Positions 43,366 through 52,029 of a stretch of DNA of 64,000 nt are shown here, piece after piece (the first letter of the stretch is position 1; the number at the start of each line of letters is the position of its first letter). The position numbers and the translations under genes were made by a program. The DNA is taken from NCBI RefSeq assembly GCF_003688895.1, contig NZ_REFV01000004.1, positions 124,001-188,000 on the forward strand, given 5' to 3'. The notes under the pieces were generated by a model. The model was not told where the DNA came from. It searched no databases and saw nothing but the letters and a program-made list of their open reading frames with translations. Source of the stretch: Dokdonia sinensis (GTDB lineage Bacteria; Bacteroidota; Bacteroidia; Flavobacteriales; Flavobacteriaceae).

Positions 43366-44067
43366 TTATTGACCGTTTCCGGCTTCTTTTATTGCATCTT
43401 GCTTCATTTGCTCATTTGGAACAATTGCAAGAGCTACTCTTCTATTCTTTGCTCTACCCTCAGCAGTTGAATTATCTGCAGCTGGTTGAGTTTCTCCGTA
43501 CCAAACTGTAGTAAATCGTCCTGCAGAAAGACCATTACTTACAAAGTATCCAGTCACAGCCTCTGCTCTATTTTTAGATAATGTTAAGTTTGAAGCATCT
43601 GACCCTACACTATCCGTGTGACCAGCTACAATAACATTCGTTTGCGTATACTCTTTCATCACGGTAATTAGCTTGTTTAACAACACTTGTGACTCTGCGT
43701 TTACATTATACTTTGCGGTGTCAAAATAAACTCCTGAATTTTCATCAAAAGTTACAACTATACCATCATCTATACGCTCCACTTGAGCTCCTGGGATTTC
43801 TTGCTCTATCTTTTGAGCCTGCTTATCCATTTTGCTTCCTATAAGGACGCCAGCACCGCCTCCTACTACGCCACCTATAACGGCACCTAGTTCAGAATTA
43901 TCACCGCTTCCTACGTTGTTTCCTATTACGGCTCCAAGGATTGCGCCACCTGCAGCACCTATTACGGCACCTTTTTGTTTATTGTTTGCATTCTTTGTTG
44001 CCTCGCAACCTACAAGCATTGTAGCACTCATTGCAACTACTGCTAATGTTTTAAATATATTTTTCAT
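43366..44067 (-). CDS. OmpA-family lipoprotein with glycine zipper
   Basis: 233 residues. Lipobox MLVGC (Cys21), a glycine-zipper segment (about residues 34-77: GAVIGAAGGAILGAVIG...GGVVGGGAGVLIG) and a C-terminal OmpA-like peptidoglycan-binding domain (YFDTAKYNVNAESQVLLNKL, VAGHTDSVGSDASN, NRAEAVTGYF, GRAKNRRVALAI). It anchors the outer membrane or an envelope pore to peptidoglycan. Confidence 0.92.
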   Translation of the reverse strand: MKNIFKTLAVVAMSATMLVGCEATKNANNKQKGAVIGAAGGAILGAVIGNNVGSGDNSELGAVIGGVVGGGAGVLIGSKMDKQAQKIEQEIPGAQVERIDDGIVVTFDENSGVYFDTAKYNVNAESQVLLNKLITVMKEYTQTNVIVAGHTDSVGSDASNLTLSKNRAEAVTGYFVSNGLSAGRFTTVWYGETQPAADNSTAEGRAKNRRVALAIVPNEQMKQDAIKEAGNGQ

Positions 44068-44117
44068 TCTGTTATTTTTAAGGTTTGTTAAATCTACGGT
44101 CTAGTTTCCTATCTGGA

Positions 44118-44600
44118 TTACTCGGCGTTCTTAGAAAAGTTCATTTTAATTGTAAATGGACTCCCTTCTAATTGCACCGTTTGTCTGATTTGTAACTGAT
44201 CATCAGATAGGTAAGATAGTGCTAGTCTAAATCCAGTATTGTTCATAGTAGACTTCATTTTCTCATCTGTAGGTTTCAGCATAATATCGTAGTTAGATGC
44301 GTTATCCCCAGTATCTGGTATGGTCCATACAAAATATCTTTTTCCAGTAGGACAACTTGTATTTGAAATTTCGTAGTTCCCAAAATTGTTATTTGGGATA
44401 AAACGCCACTGGCTTCCTTCAAGACATTCGGCAGAGGTATCTTCAAATATGGTAACGTTAAAGGTTCCTGGTCTGTCATAACTTATGTCGTTAAGTGTCC
44501 AGTACCCTTTAAGTGTTTTTTTTGATTCTTGAACCGTTTTACTTGGTCCACAGGCTGTAGTAACAATTGCTGCAAAAGCAATTAATAATATCTTTTTCAT
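44118..44600 (-). CDS. Lipocalin-like lipoprotein
   Basis: 160 residues. Lipobox TTAC (Cys17); mature part opens LKGYWTLNDISYDRPGTFNVTIF and ends RLALSYLSDDQLQIRQTVQLEGSPFTIKMNFSK, a lipocalin-type barrel pattern common in Bacteroidetes. Cys pair at ECLEG and SCPTG may form a disulfide. Ligand unknown. Followed by the OmpA gene after 50 bases. Confidence 0.8.
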   Translation of the reverse strand: MKKILLIAFAAIVTTACGPSKTVQESKKTLKGYWTLNDISYDRPGTFNVTIFEDTSAECLEGSQWRFIPNNNFGNYEISNTSCPTGKRYFVWTIPDTGDNASNYDIMLKPTDEKMKSTMNNTGFRLALSYLSDDQLQIRQTVQLEGSPFTIKMNFSKNAE

Positions 44601-44670
44601 TTGTTTGATTTAAGTGATAAAAATAGAGCCTCTCAAAACTGAGAGACTCCTTAATTGTAATATTTCTATT

Positions 44671-44832
44671 TTATTTTCTAAATAATCTACTCAAAAGTGA
44701 AAGCACAAATAGAATAATAAAAATGAAGAATAAAATTTTGGCGATGCTTTCTGCGCCACTAGCGATTCCTCCGAATCCAAAGATGGCAGCGATAATTGCA
44801 ATAACGATAAAAATAATTGTCCAGCGTAACAT
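44671..44832 (-). CDS. DUF1328/UPF0391 small membrane protein (YtjA-like)
   Basis: 53 residues, easily missed because of its length. The protein starts [20 protein letters not shown] and continues [16 protein letters not shown], matching the UPF0391 pattern of two short helices with the GFGGIA turn. Stop TAA at 44671. Members are stress-linked small inner-membrane proteins of unknown mechanism. An exact -7 box precedes it. Confidence 0.9.
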   Translation of the reverse strand: MLRWTIIFIVIAIIAAIFGFGGIASGAESIAKILFFIFIILFVLSLLSRLFRK

Positions 44833-44854
44833 AGTCTATTGGTTTTATTGATTA

Positions 44855-44875
44855 GTATGTCTCAAAACTACATAC
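44855..44875 (-). promoter_or_regulatory. -7 promoter box flanked by an inverted repeat
   Basis: On the minus strand TAGTTTTG (44863-44870) is an exact TAnnTTTG match. GTATGT (44855-44860) and ACATAC (44870-44875) flank it as an inverted repeat, an operator-like arrangement for the DUF1328 gene. Confidence 0.5.
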
Positions 44876-44995
44876 CCTTTCTGCTTAAGAAAGCCAGATT
44901 AATAATCTTTAACTAGCAACTGTTAATGACTTCTAAGTTTGAGGAGAAAAAGCAATTTTTAACGCAAAAAATTAACAGAATTAAATGTTAAGAAT

Positions 44996-45059
44996 GGGCT
45001 GGGTGCTGGGTGCTGGGTGCTGGGTGCTGGGTGCTGGGTGCTGGGTGCTGGGTGCTGGT
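44996..45059. repeat. Heptanucleotide tandem repeat (GGGTGCT)8
   Basis: Eight perfect units of GGGTGCT (45001-45056) with partial units at both ends. It lies between the E1 fusion gene and the DUF1328 promoter, in otherwise AT-rich sequence. Confidence 0.95.
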
Positions 45060-45098
45060 AATAAATATAATCCCAAACCTAATTCAAAAAAGAAATAA

Positions 45099-47105
45099 TT
45101 AATAGGCTAGAAGCTCCTCGAGTGTTTCGAGCAATCTAGATTTGGACAGATATTGCTTCTCGAGTTCAGCATCAAAAGGGATTGGCGTGTCTAGACTTGT
45201 CACCCGGCGTACAGGAGCGTCAAGATGTTCAAAACAATCTTCCACAACCATTGCCGAGATATCTGACATCACAGACCCAAAAGATGAGTCCTCCGTAAGC
45301 AACAAGACTTTTCCCGTTTTCCTTACCGAAGCGTATATAGCTTCTTTATCTAATGGTTGGAGCGTTCTTAAATCTAGAACATCTGCGTCGATATGTGATG
45401 CGGTTTCTAATAATTCTAAAGCCCAATGAACACCTGCGCCATAAGTGATAATGGAAACCTGATTACCTTCCCTTAAAAGCGCTGCTTTTCCTAATGGTAT
45501 GGTATAATAGTTTGTAGGTACTTCCTGACGGATACTTCGGTAGAGTGCTTTATGTTCAAAAAATAAAACTGGATTTGGGTCTTCGATGGCGGTGGCTAGT
45601 AGACCTTTAGCATCTGCTGGAAAGGCTGGATAGACCACTTTTAAACCTGGCGTGTGCGTGAACCACGCTTCGTTTGTCTGCGAGTGAAAAGGTCCCGCGG
45701 CAACTCCTGCACCGCAAGGCATACGAATAACAACAGCTGCAGGTTGTGACCATCGGTAATGTGATTTAGCCAGATAATTTACGATGGGATTAAAACCAGA
45801 GGTTGCAAAATCTGAAAATTGCATTTCCATCATTGCTTTCTTTCCGTTAATCGCAAGTCCCATTGCCGTTTCGACGATGGCACTTTCACAAATGGGAGTA
45901 TTGCGCACTCGGTCGCGCCCAAACTGCGCTACAAATCCATCTGTGATTTTAAAAACGCCTCCATATTCGGCAACATCTTGCCCCATGATAATAAGGTCGT
46001 CGTATTTTTCCATAGACTGCCTTAAGCCCTGTGAGATAGCGTCTATGAGTCGGAGTTCTTCTGTTGTGGTGCTGGGTTCGCTTTCGCGGAAGCGGAATGG
46101 CGCATACACATCTTCCATTTCGGTTTCCAAATTTGGAACAATAGCATCCTCTGCATAAGCGGCATCCAGACCTTCGTTTATTTCGGCTAGGATTTCTTCG
46201 CTATACTGAACGTTGAGCTCCTCGGTAAGGATATTTTCATCCATTAAGAATTGCTGAAAGTTAGTCACGGGATCTTTTGCTCCCCACTCGTCCATCAACT
46301 CCTGCGGAACATATTTTGTACCGCTCGCCTCCTCGTGCCCGCGCATCCTGAAGGTTTTGAACTCAATGAGCACAGGTCGTGCATTGTTGCGCATACTTTC
46401 TGTAATCTCAGAAATTTTCGTGTATACCTCGAGGATATTATTACCGTCTATTATGTGGGATTCCATCCCGTAGCCCTTAGCACGGTCTGCAAGGTGCTCG
46501 CAGTTGTATTGTTCACTCGTAGGCGTAGATAGGCCGTAGCCATTATTCTCAATACAAAATAGCACGGGAAGTTGCCAAACGGAAGCGACATTAAGCGCCT
46601 CGTGAAAATCTCCCTCACTCGTACCTCCTTCCCCAGTAAATACTGCCGTAACGGCTTTTTCATTTCTGAGTTTGTGCGCTAGCGCGATCCCATCGGCCAC
46701 GCCCAACTGTGGACCTAAATGGGAAATCATTCCTACAATCTTATATTCCTGTGTCCCGAAGTGAAAACTACGGTCACGACCTTTTGTAAAGCCACTCGCC
46801 TTGCCTTGCCATTGGGTAAACAATCGATATAACGGGATTTCTCGTGTTGTGAAAACACCTAGGTTGCGATGCATGGGGAGAATGTATTCCTCAGCTTGCA
46901 TTGCGCTCGTCACACCTACAGATATGGCCTCCTGCCCTATTCCTGCAAACCACTTAGAAACCTTGCCTTGACGTAATAATATGAGCATTTTTTCCTCTAT
47001 CATACGCGGTTTAAGCATCGCGCGATAGAGCTTCAAAAGGGTGGTATCGTCCAGAGATTTACGGTCATATGTAAAGGGTACTGTAGGATTTGTGGTAGTC
47101 GCCAT
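45099..47105 (-). CDS. Fused E1 alpha/beta subunit of a 2-oxoacid dehydrogenase complex
   Basis: 668 residues. The alpha part (about 1-335) has the TPP motif FTGEGGTSEGDFHEALNVASVWQLPVLFCIENNGYG. The beta part (about 345-668) has IIMGQDVAEYGGVFKITDG and PCGAGVAAGPFHSQ. The two subunits are normally separate genes; such fusions occur in Bacteroidetes for branched-chain or pyruvate-type complexes. A variant palindrome (46079-46094) encodes FRFRESE exactly in the linker. E2 and E3 are not in the window. Confidence 0.92.
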   Translation of the reverse strand: MATTTNPTVPFTYDRKSLDDTTLLKLYRAMLKPRMIEEKMLILLRQGKVSKWFAGIGQEAISVGVTSAMQAEEYILPMHRNLGVFTTREIPLYRLFTQWQGKASGFTKGRDRSFHFGTQEYKIVGMISHLGPQLGVADGIALAHKLRNEKAVTAVFTGEGGTSEGDFHEALNVASVWQLPVLFCIENNGYGLSTPTSEQYNCEHLADRAKGYGMESHIIDGNNILEVYTKISEITESMRNNARPVLIEFKTFRMRGHEEASGTKYVPQELMDEWGAKDPVTNFQQFLMDENILTEELNVQYSEEILAEINEGLDAAYAEDAIVPNLETEMEDVYAPFRFRESEPSTTTEELRLIDAISQGLRQSMEKYDDLIIMGQDVAEYGGVFKITDGFVAQFGRDRVRNTPICESAIVETAMGLAINGKKAMMEMQFSDFATSGFNPIVNYLAKSHYRWSQPAAVVIRMPCGAGVAAGPFHSQTNEAWFTHTPGLKVVYPAFPADAKGLLATAIEDPNPVLFFEHKALYRSIRQEVPTNYYTIPLGKAALLREGNQVSIITYGAGVHWALELLETASHIDADVLDLRTLQPLDKEAIYASVRKTGKVLLLTEDSSFGSVMSDISAMVVEDCFEHLDAPVRRVTSLDTPIPFDAELEKQYLSKSRLLETLEELLAY
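46079..46094. repeat. Dispersed palindrome, one mismatch, in CDS linker
   Basis: CGCTTTCGCGGAAGCG, one A-to-G change; read as RFRES in the linker between the E1 alpha and beta parts. Confidence 0.88.
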
Positions 47106-47125
47106 TAGGTATGTTTCTGTAATAT

Positions 47126-47133
47126 CAAATGTA
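47126..47133 (-). promoter_or_regulatory. -7 promoter box for the E1 fusion gene
   Basis: On the minus strand TACATTTG matches TAnnTTTG exactly, about 20 bases before the ATG. Confidence 0.5.
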
Positions 47134-47245
47134 GGGAATTATTGGAAAGTGATTAGGACTGTTAGATGAGAATTACGCCTATAAATTTATTGTACCTTAC
47201 GATAGAGAATAATGACCAACTGAACTAATCCCAACCAATAATCAT

Positions 47246-48406
47246 ATGAATAAGTCTATTTTTTTTGCAATCCTTTTTACTCTTATAGTATGTAGCTGCA
47301 AAAATGAATCTGCTCCCATTGCTGGGGCACAAGCCAGTCATCAAGATTGGGCATTTACCAATTTTACAAAAATGGATAGTATTAATCCCATTTTAAAACC
47401 AACGGTCACCCAAGCCTTTACTTGTCCTATCACAAAAACACAAAGTAATTGGGAAGCTAGAAACGTGCTGAACCCATCTGCGATTGTACATAATGATACG
47501 GTGTATTTGTTTTACAGAGCACAAGATGATATGGGGACGTCACGCATAGGGCTAGCTACAAGCATAGACGGTCTAAATTTTGCAAAAGAAAAAACGCCAG
47601 TTTTCTATCCAGATAATGATGCGATGAAAGTGTACGAATGGAATTACAAGAAACTAAATACAGATGAGCTTCTCGAAGAGTGTAAGACGTGCTATTTTGA
47701 CGGTGTAGAGGACCCTCGTATTATCGAGAGTGAAGAAGGTAAGTATATAATGACCTACACAGCCTATGACGGAAAAACAGCTCGTCTTGCCATTGCCTCC
47801 TCTACAGACCTGCGCACGTGGACCAAGCACGGCCTTGTATTACAAGGAGAAAAGTATGAAAACTACTGGTCAAAATCTGGAGCTATTGTGATTCAAGTGG
47901 AAGATTCTAAAAATGTTGCAAAAAAAATAAATGGAAAATACTGGATGTATTTTGGCGATACAAATCTATTTATAGCTACCTCAGATGATCTTATACATTG
48001 GGAAGTATCTGAAGATGCAGAAAATCAAAAAATAATCTCTGTGCTCCATCCTCGTAGAGGGTATTTTGACAGTCGTTTGGTAGAGCCAGGACCTTATGCA
48101 ATGTATAAAGAGGAAGGTATATTATTAATCTATAACGGGAGCAATGCGGCAAACTATAATGATACAAGCCTACCCAAGTTTACCTATGCGGCTGGTCAGG
48201 CGTTATTTGAAAAAAACGAACCTTTTAAACTCATTGACAGAACGGATCAATACTTTATTCATCCAGATAAGGATTATGAAAAAGTAGGCGAAGTAAACGA
48301 AGTGTGTTTTGTCGAAGGTTTAGTCCAATTTAAAAACAAATGGTTCTTATACTATGGCACCGCCGACTCTAAAATTGCGGTTGCCGTACACGACGTAGAA
48401 AACTAA
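47246..48406 (+). CDS. GH130-family lipoprotein (mannoside phosphorylase-like)
   Basis: 386 residues. Signal with lipobox VCSC (Cys18). Five-bladed propeller of GH130: ARNVLNPSAIVHNDTVYLFYRAQDDMG, then DGVEDPRIIESEEGKYIMTYTAYDG with the expected Asp, and HPRRGYFDSRLVEPGP. GH130 enzymes cleave beta-mannosides by phosphorolysis or hydrolysis; an extracytoplasmic member is more likely a hydrolase (inference). Stand-alone gene. Confidence 0.87.
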   Translation: MNKSIFFAILFTLIVCSCKNESAPIAGAQASHQDWAFTNFTKMDSINPILKPTVTQAFTCPITKTQSNWEARNVLNPSAIVHNDTVYLFYRAQDDMGTSRIGLATSIDGLNFAKEKTPVFYPDNDAMKVYEWNYKKLNTDELLEECKTCYFDGVEDPRIIESEEGKYIMTYTAYDGKTARLAIASSTDLRTWTKHGLVLQGEKYENYWSKSGAIVIQVEDSKNVAKKINGKYWMYFGDTNLFIATSDDLIHWEVSEDAENQKIISVLHPRRGYFDSRLVEPGPYAMYKEEGILLIYNGSNAANYNDTSLPKFTYAAGQALFEKNEPFKLIDRTDQYFIHPDKDYEKVGEVNEVCFVEGLVQFKNKWFLYYGTADSKIAVAVHDVEN

Positions 48407-48424
48407 GGATGTACCAAGCACTGT

Positions 48425-49510
48425 TTAGAATGCCAGAGTCGCTTCCTTGTGCGCAAGTACCCACAGCTCCACTTCCTCAGAGCCTCGCCAGTGTTGCTCG
48501 CGTTTAGTTTTATCAGAAGCATTTTTAACTCTTTTCTTGTAGCAGCGTTCTAACTGGAACCTATCGCTATGTGCTAGTTCGGCCTCTATGGGATGCTCTT
48601 TTGTGACATTTGTGATACGTGCAATGTTAGAAAATAAAAGAACGAGTTTTCCATCTGGTAATAAGAGTTCTTTCGCTTTCGCGAAAAATTCAGGAAACAT
48701 TTGTTCATCATAATACATTGCATCATCCACATCTTTAAGACTTTCTGAAACTGGCAACCACGGGGGATTGAAAACAATAAGCTCCGTGGGTTTGTCAAAT
48801 TTTCCAAAAAATGGTGCGTGGTCCAACTCAATCTTACGCGAGAGTTTGGTTACCCCCATAGATTCCATTAAACCGAAAATAGCATTAGGATTTGTGTCTG
48901 TACCAAATACTTTTTGAAAACCGTGTTGTACCAATTGCAAGGCGAGAACGCCGCTACCTATTCCCACATCTACGGCAGTCTTTTTAGGACCCTCATATCG
49001 CTTTAACCAATTATCAAATACCTCCAAATGCTCAAAACGCGTAGGAAAATATATTCCATAAAAAGGATGTACTTTATTACGCAGGACTGGTATTACGATT
49101 CCATTTTTATACCATTGCCAGGAGCTGTTCATTCCTTGTGCTTTTGGGAATGGCAAGTAAAACTCTTCGTGCTCAGGATAGAGTTTTTTTAGCCAACCTA
49201 TCGCTGGTGCTTTTTTAACTATTAATTTATGGTCTATAACTTGGATAACAATGAGGTTAGACAGCCTATAATACTCAGCACGGTGCGCATATTGCTCTCT
49301 AAATGTGTCATTAGGCATCTTCTTATCCAGATAGTCCTTAACCGCCTTGAGTAATTGTAAGCCGTCGCTATAAAATCCCGAAATCAAAACTTCTTTCCCT
49401 CTTTCTAATGTCCTAAGCGTACGGCTTACGTCTGTCTCGCGCTCAAAAGTTGCAAATGGCTTTTCAAAAAAGATAGGTGATGGTCTGTTAATCTGAGGGG
49501 TAATCGTCAT
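48425..49510 (-). CDS. N5-glutamine-like / HemK-type methyltransferase
   Basis: 361 residues. N-terminal ~140 residues of unknown fold, then a class I SAM domain with VDVGIGSGVLALQLVQHG and the NPPW motif (ELIVFNPPWLPVSES), which marks methyltransferases acting on amide or amino nitrogen. The target may be a protein, rRNA or DNA. A right-truncated palindrome (48674-48686) is read as FFAKAKEL. Convergent with the GH130 gene. Confidence 0.82.
   Translation of the reverse strand: MTITPQINRPSPIFFEKPFATFERETDVSRTLRTLERGKEVLISGFYSDGLQLLKAVKDYLDKKMPNDTFREQYAHRAEYYRLSNLIVIQVIDHKLIVKKAPAIGWLKKLYPEHEEFYLPFPKAQGMNSSWQWYKNGIVIPVLRNKVHPFYGIYFPTRFEHLEVFDNWLKRYEGPKKTAVDVGIGSGVLALQLVQHGFQKVFGTDTNPNAIFGLMESMGVTKLSRKIELDHAPFFGKFDKPTELIVFNPPWLPVSESLKDVDDAMYYDEQMFPEFFAKAKELLLPDGKLVLLFSNIARITNVTKEHPIEAELAHSDRFQLERCYKKRVKNASDKTKREQHWRGSEEVELWVLAHKEATLAF
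48674..48686. repeat. Dispersed palindrome, truncated copy, in CDS
   Basis: CGCTTTCGCGAAA with the last GCG lost; read as FAKAK in the methyltransferase. Confidence 0.8.
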
Positions 49511-49532
49511 TCTTTTATTTTTTAGGGATGCC

Positions 49533-49575
49533 CCTGTGATTTTGTAAGGTAAGTCAACTATCTGCCAATCACAGG
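49533..49575. promoter_or_regulatory. Inverted repeat upstream of the methyltransferase
   Basis: CCTGTGATT (49533-49541) and AATCACAGG (49567-49575) are perfect inverted repeats in the 278-base gap between divergent genes. Could be an operator or RNA hairpin. The rest of the gap is AT-rich and without visible features. Confidence 0.4.
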
Positions 49576-49788
49576 AAATACCATAAAAGACTTCTATTTA
49601 ATTTTAATAGATAGATTTCCTAATTTCTTTTTGTAGTTTACAGGAATGATATATCATAGAATAATTTTACAGCATATCGACAACCATAAATAGACACAAT
49701 ACATAGAATTTTACGGTATACCGACGATAAAAGTTGTTACATAATTGGTTAGCAACAACTCAAAGACTACCAAAAAGTCATAAAACAG

Positions 49789-50850
49789 ATGAAAGTAAAA
49801 TTGAACTTATTCATTTTTTTTAACGCATTGATTTTATTGGCATCCTGTAATGGACAGACTTCCGTTAAACTAAATAAACAAGCTAAGGCTCAAAACATTC
49901 TTAAGGGTGATACCGTGCCAGTAATTGGTAATAACGTAATGGTAATTTTTCAGGACAGTAGGAACGATTATTGGTTTGGTAGTTGGGAAGCTGGAGTATA
50001 TAAATACGATGGACAAACAATAGTTAATTACAACATAGAACACGGTTTGTTAGATAACAGGGTAGATGAAATAAAGGAAGACGAATTTGGTAATATCTAT
50101 TTTTCCAGCGCAAACGCAATATCTGAAATATCAAAATTTAACGGAAAGACATTTACAACCTTAAAGGCCATTCCAAGTGAAAATTGGAAACTTAACTCTG
50201 GTGACATTTGGTTTAAATCTTCTTATGAAGATACGGGAAAAGTATATCGTTATGATAGTAGTACTTTGTTCGAATTACAGTTACCACATCCACCACACCT
50301 CACAAATCCATTTGCTGTTTACAGTATCTACAGAGACAAAGAAGATAATATTTGATTTGGAACTAATCCTGTAGGAGTTTGTCGATATGACGGAAAATCA
50401 TTTCAATGGATAACGGATGAAGATGTAACAGAGTTTCGTAACGAGGGAGCAAACGGCGTACGTTCCATTACAGAAGACAAAAATGGCGACTTTTGGTTCA
50501 ATACAGAATATAGATATAGTGTTTACGACAGTGCTACAGTAAAAGGCAACAAATTTTACACAAGACGCAAAAGTATAGGCGGTTTAGACGGAAAAAAGGA
50601 TAGTAATTTAGATGAATATTTATCAACAATAAGAGATAACAATAATAATTTGTGGTTTGCAACTTACCGTGATGGTGTTTGGAAATATGATGGAATAAAA
50701 ATCACGCAATATTCAATAAAAGAGAAATCCAAACAAATTGCTTTATTCAGCATTTATAAAGACAACAAAGGAGACCTTTGGCTTGGGACTCACGAAAATG
50801 GAGCGTATAAATTCAATGGAACAACATTTGAAAAATTTAAAAATAATTAA
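49789..50850 (+). pseudogene. Beta-propeller lipoprotein, broken by a Trp-to-stop change
   Basis: Paralogue of the gene at 20624-21718. The frame runs 353 codons with one internal TGA at 50353-50355. The intact paralogue has Trp (TGG) at the aligned place, in the blade motif NVWFGT; here it reads NI-stop-FGT. Both halves otherwise keep blade after blade of DxxGDxWFxT patterns and near-identical stretches such as VRSI.EDKNGDFWFNTEYRYS. Lipobox LASC. A recent nonsense mutation is likely; a sequencing error is possible. Confidence 0.88.
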
Positions 50851-50893
50851 TCAAAAAAAAGAGCTACAACAAACACATCATAAAAACAATAAA

Positions 50894-51994
50894 ATGAAAA
50901 GCCTATATCTCTCCCTATTTCTGGCGCTATACGTTATGTTATCGTGCAATGCCGTGATAGCTCAATGTGATAATGTCTCTGTTGATGACCTTATAAATCC
51001 AGGTCCGTTTCAAGTAGCTACACTTACTGAGGCAGATGGATTACGCAATGGCCCAGAATATAATGGTGCAACGGTTTACTATCCTACAGATGGTATACCC
51101 CCTTACGTAAGTATTGCAATTGTACCTGGATTTACAGCGCTACCGTCTAGTGTACAAGAGTGGGGACCGTTTTATGCGTCTCACGGTATTGTTACCATTA
51201 TAATAGGAACAAACTCTCTGGTTGATTTTCCTGAGGAGCGAGCCATCGCCTTGCTAGATGCCTTAGAAACCATAAGACAAGAAAATGAGAGGGAAGACTC
51301 ACCTTTAGTTGGTGATTTAAATTTAGATCGGCTCGCCGTGAGTGGGTGGTCTATGGGCGGTGGTGGTGCGCAGCGCGCAGCGGTATTGGACAATACGATT
51401 GCTGGGGTAATTGCTTTATGCCCATTTTTAAGTAACCCACAACTTGAACATTCAAGTCCTATACTCATCTTAAGTGGCGAAAATGACCCCACAGCTCCAC
51501 CCGCCCAACACGCAGATGTGCACTATAATGCCACACCAATAACGACAGATAAACTCTTATTTGAGATTGCAAATGGTAATCACTCCGTTGCAAATACACC
51601 TAACGGTGGAGACGGTGCCACAGGACAATTAGCACTATCGTGGCTTAAACTTTATGTAGAGGGTAATGAGTGTTACTGTTCCATACTTGAAGATGACCTT
51701 TTAGATAATCCTACCGCAGCATCTAAGGTAGAGCAGGATTTTTTATGCAGCTCACTTGGTCTAAATAGATTACAAAAGGTAAGTGAAGCCTATCCTAATC
51801 CTGCAAAAGATATGATCAATATTCCCGGTAATGGTAAAGTTCAATATCAATTCATTTCAGCTCTAGGGCAGGTGATGCTTAATGGAGAGCTTACAGGCAA
51901 TGATAAACAGATAGATATATCAGAATATCCTGAAGGTTTGTACTACTTAATCATAAATGGCAAAACTTTTAAGATTCTTAAGGAAAATAGATAA
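50894..51994 (+). CDS. PETase/cutinase-like polyester hydrolase with T9SS sorting domain
   Basis: 366 residues from the ATG at 50894; Sec signal about residues 1-23. The alpha/beta hydrolase aligns in order with bacterial PET hydrolases: VPGF80TALPSS (oxyanion residue, Phe for Tyr), W152-S153-M154 in GWSMGGGG, D198 in GENDPTAPP and H230 in NGNHSVAN. PETase Trp185 is Phe178 here. Residues ~296-366 form a T9SS type A domain (AYPNPAKDMINI...GLYYLIINGKTFKI), so the enzyme is secreted or surface-bound. Polyester or natural cutin-like substrates are plausible. Confidence 0.88.
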   Translation: MKSLYLSLFLALYVMLSCNAVIAQCDNVSVDDLINPGPFQVATLTEADGLRNGPEYNGATVYYPTDGIPPYVSIAIVPGFTALPSSVQEWGPFYASHGIVTIIIGTNSLVDFPEERAIALLDALETIRQENEREDSPLVGDLNLDRLAVSGWSMGGGGAQRAAVLDNTIAGVIALCPFLSNPQLEHSSPILILSGENDPTAPPAQHADVHYNATPITTDKLLFEIANGNHSVANTPNGGDGATGQLALSWLKLYVEGNECYCSILEDDLLDNPTAASKVEQDFLCSSLGLNRLQKVSEAYPNPAKDMINIPGNGKVQYQFISALGQVMLNGELTGNDKQIDISEYPEGLYYLIINGKTFKILKENR

Positions 51995-52029
51995 AGTATA
52001 ATTTTATCTAAGAAGATTTATTTTTAATA

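Noticed and set aside
45001-45059. CRISPR-like array
   Set aside because: The units are 7-bp head-to-tail copies with no spacers.
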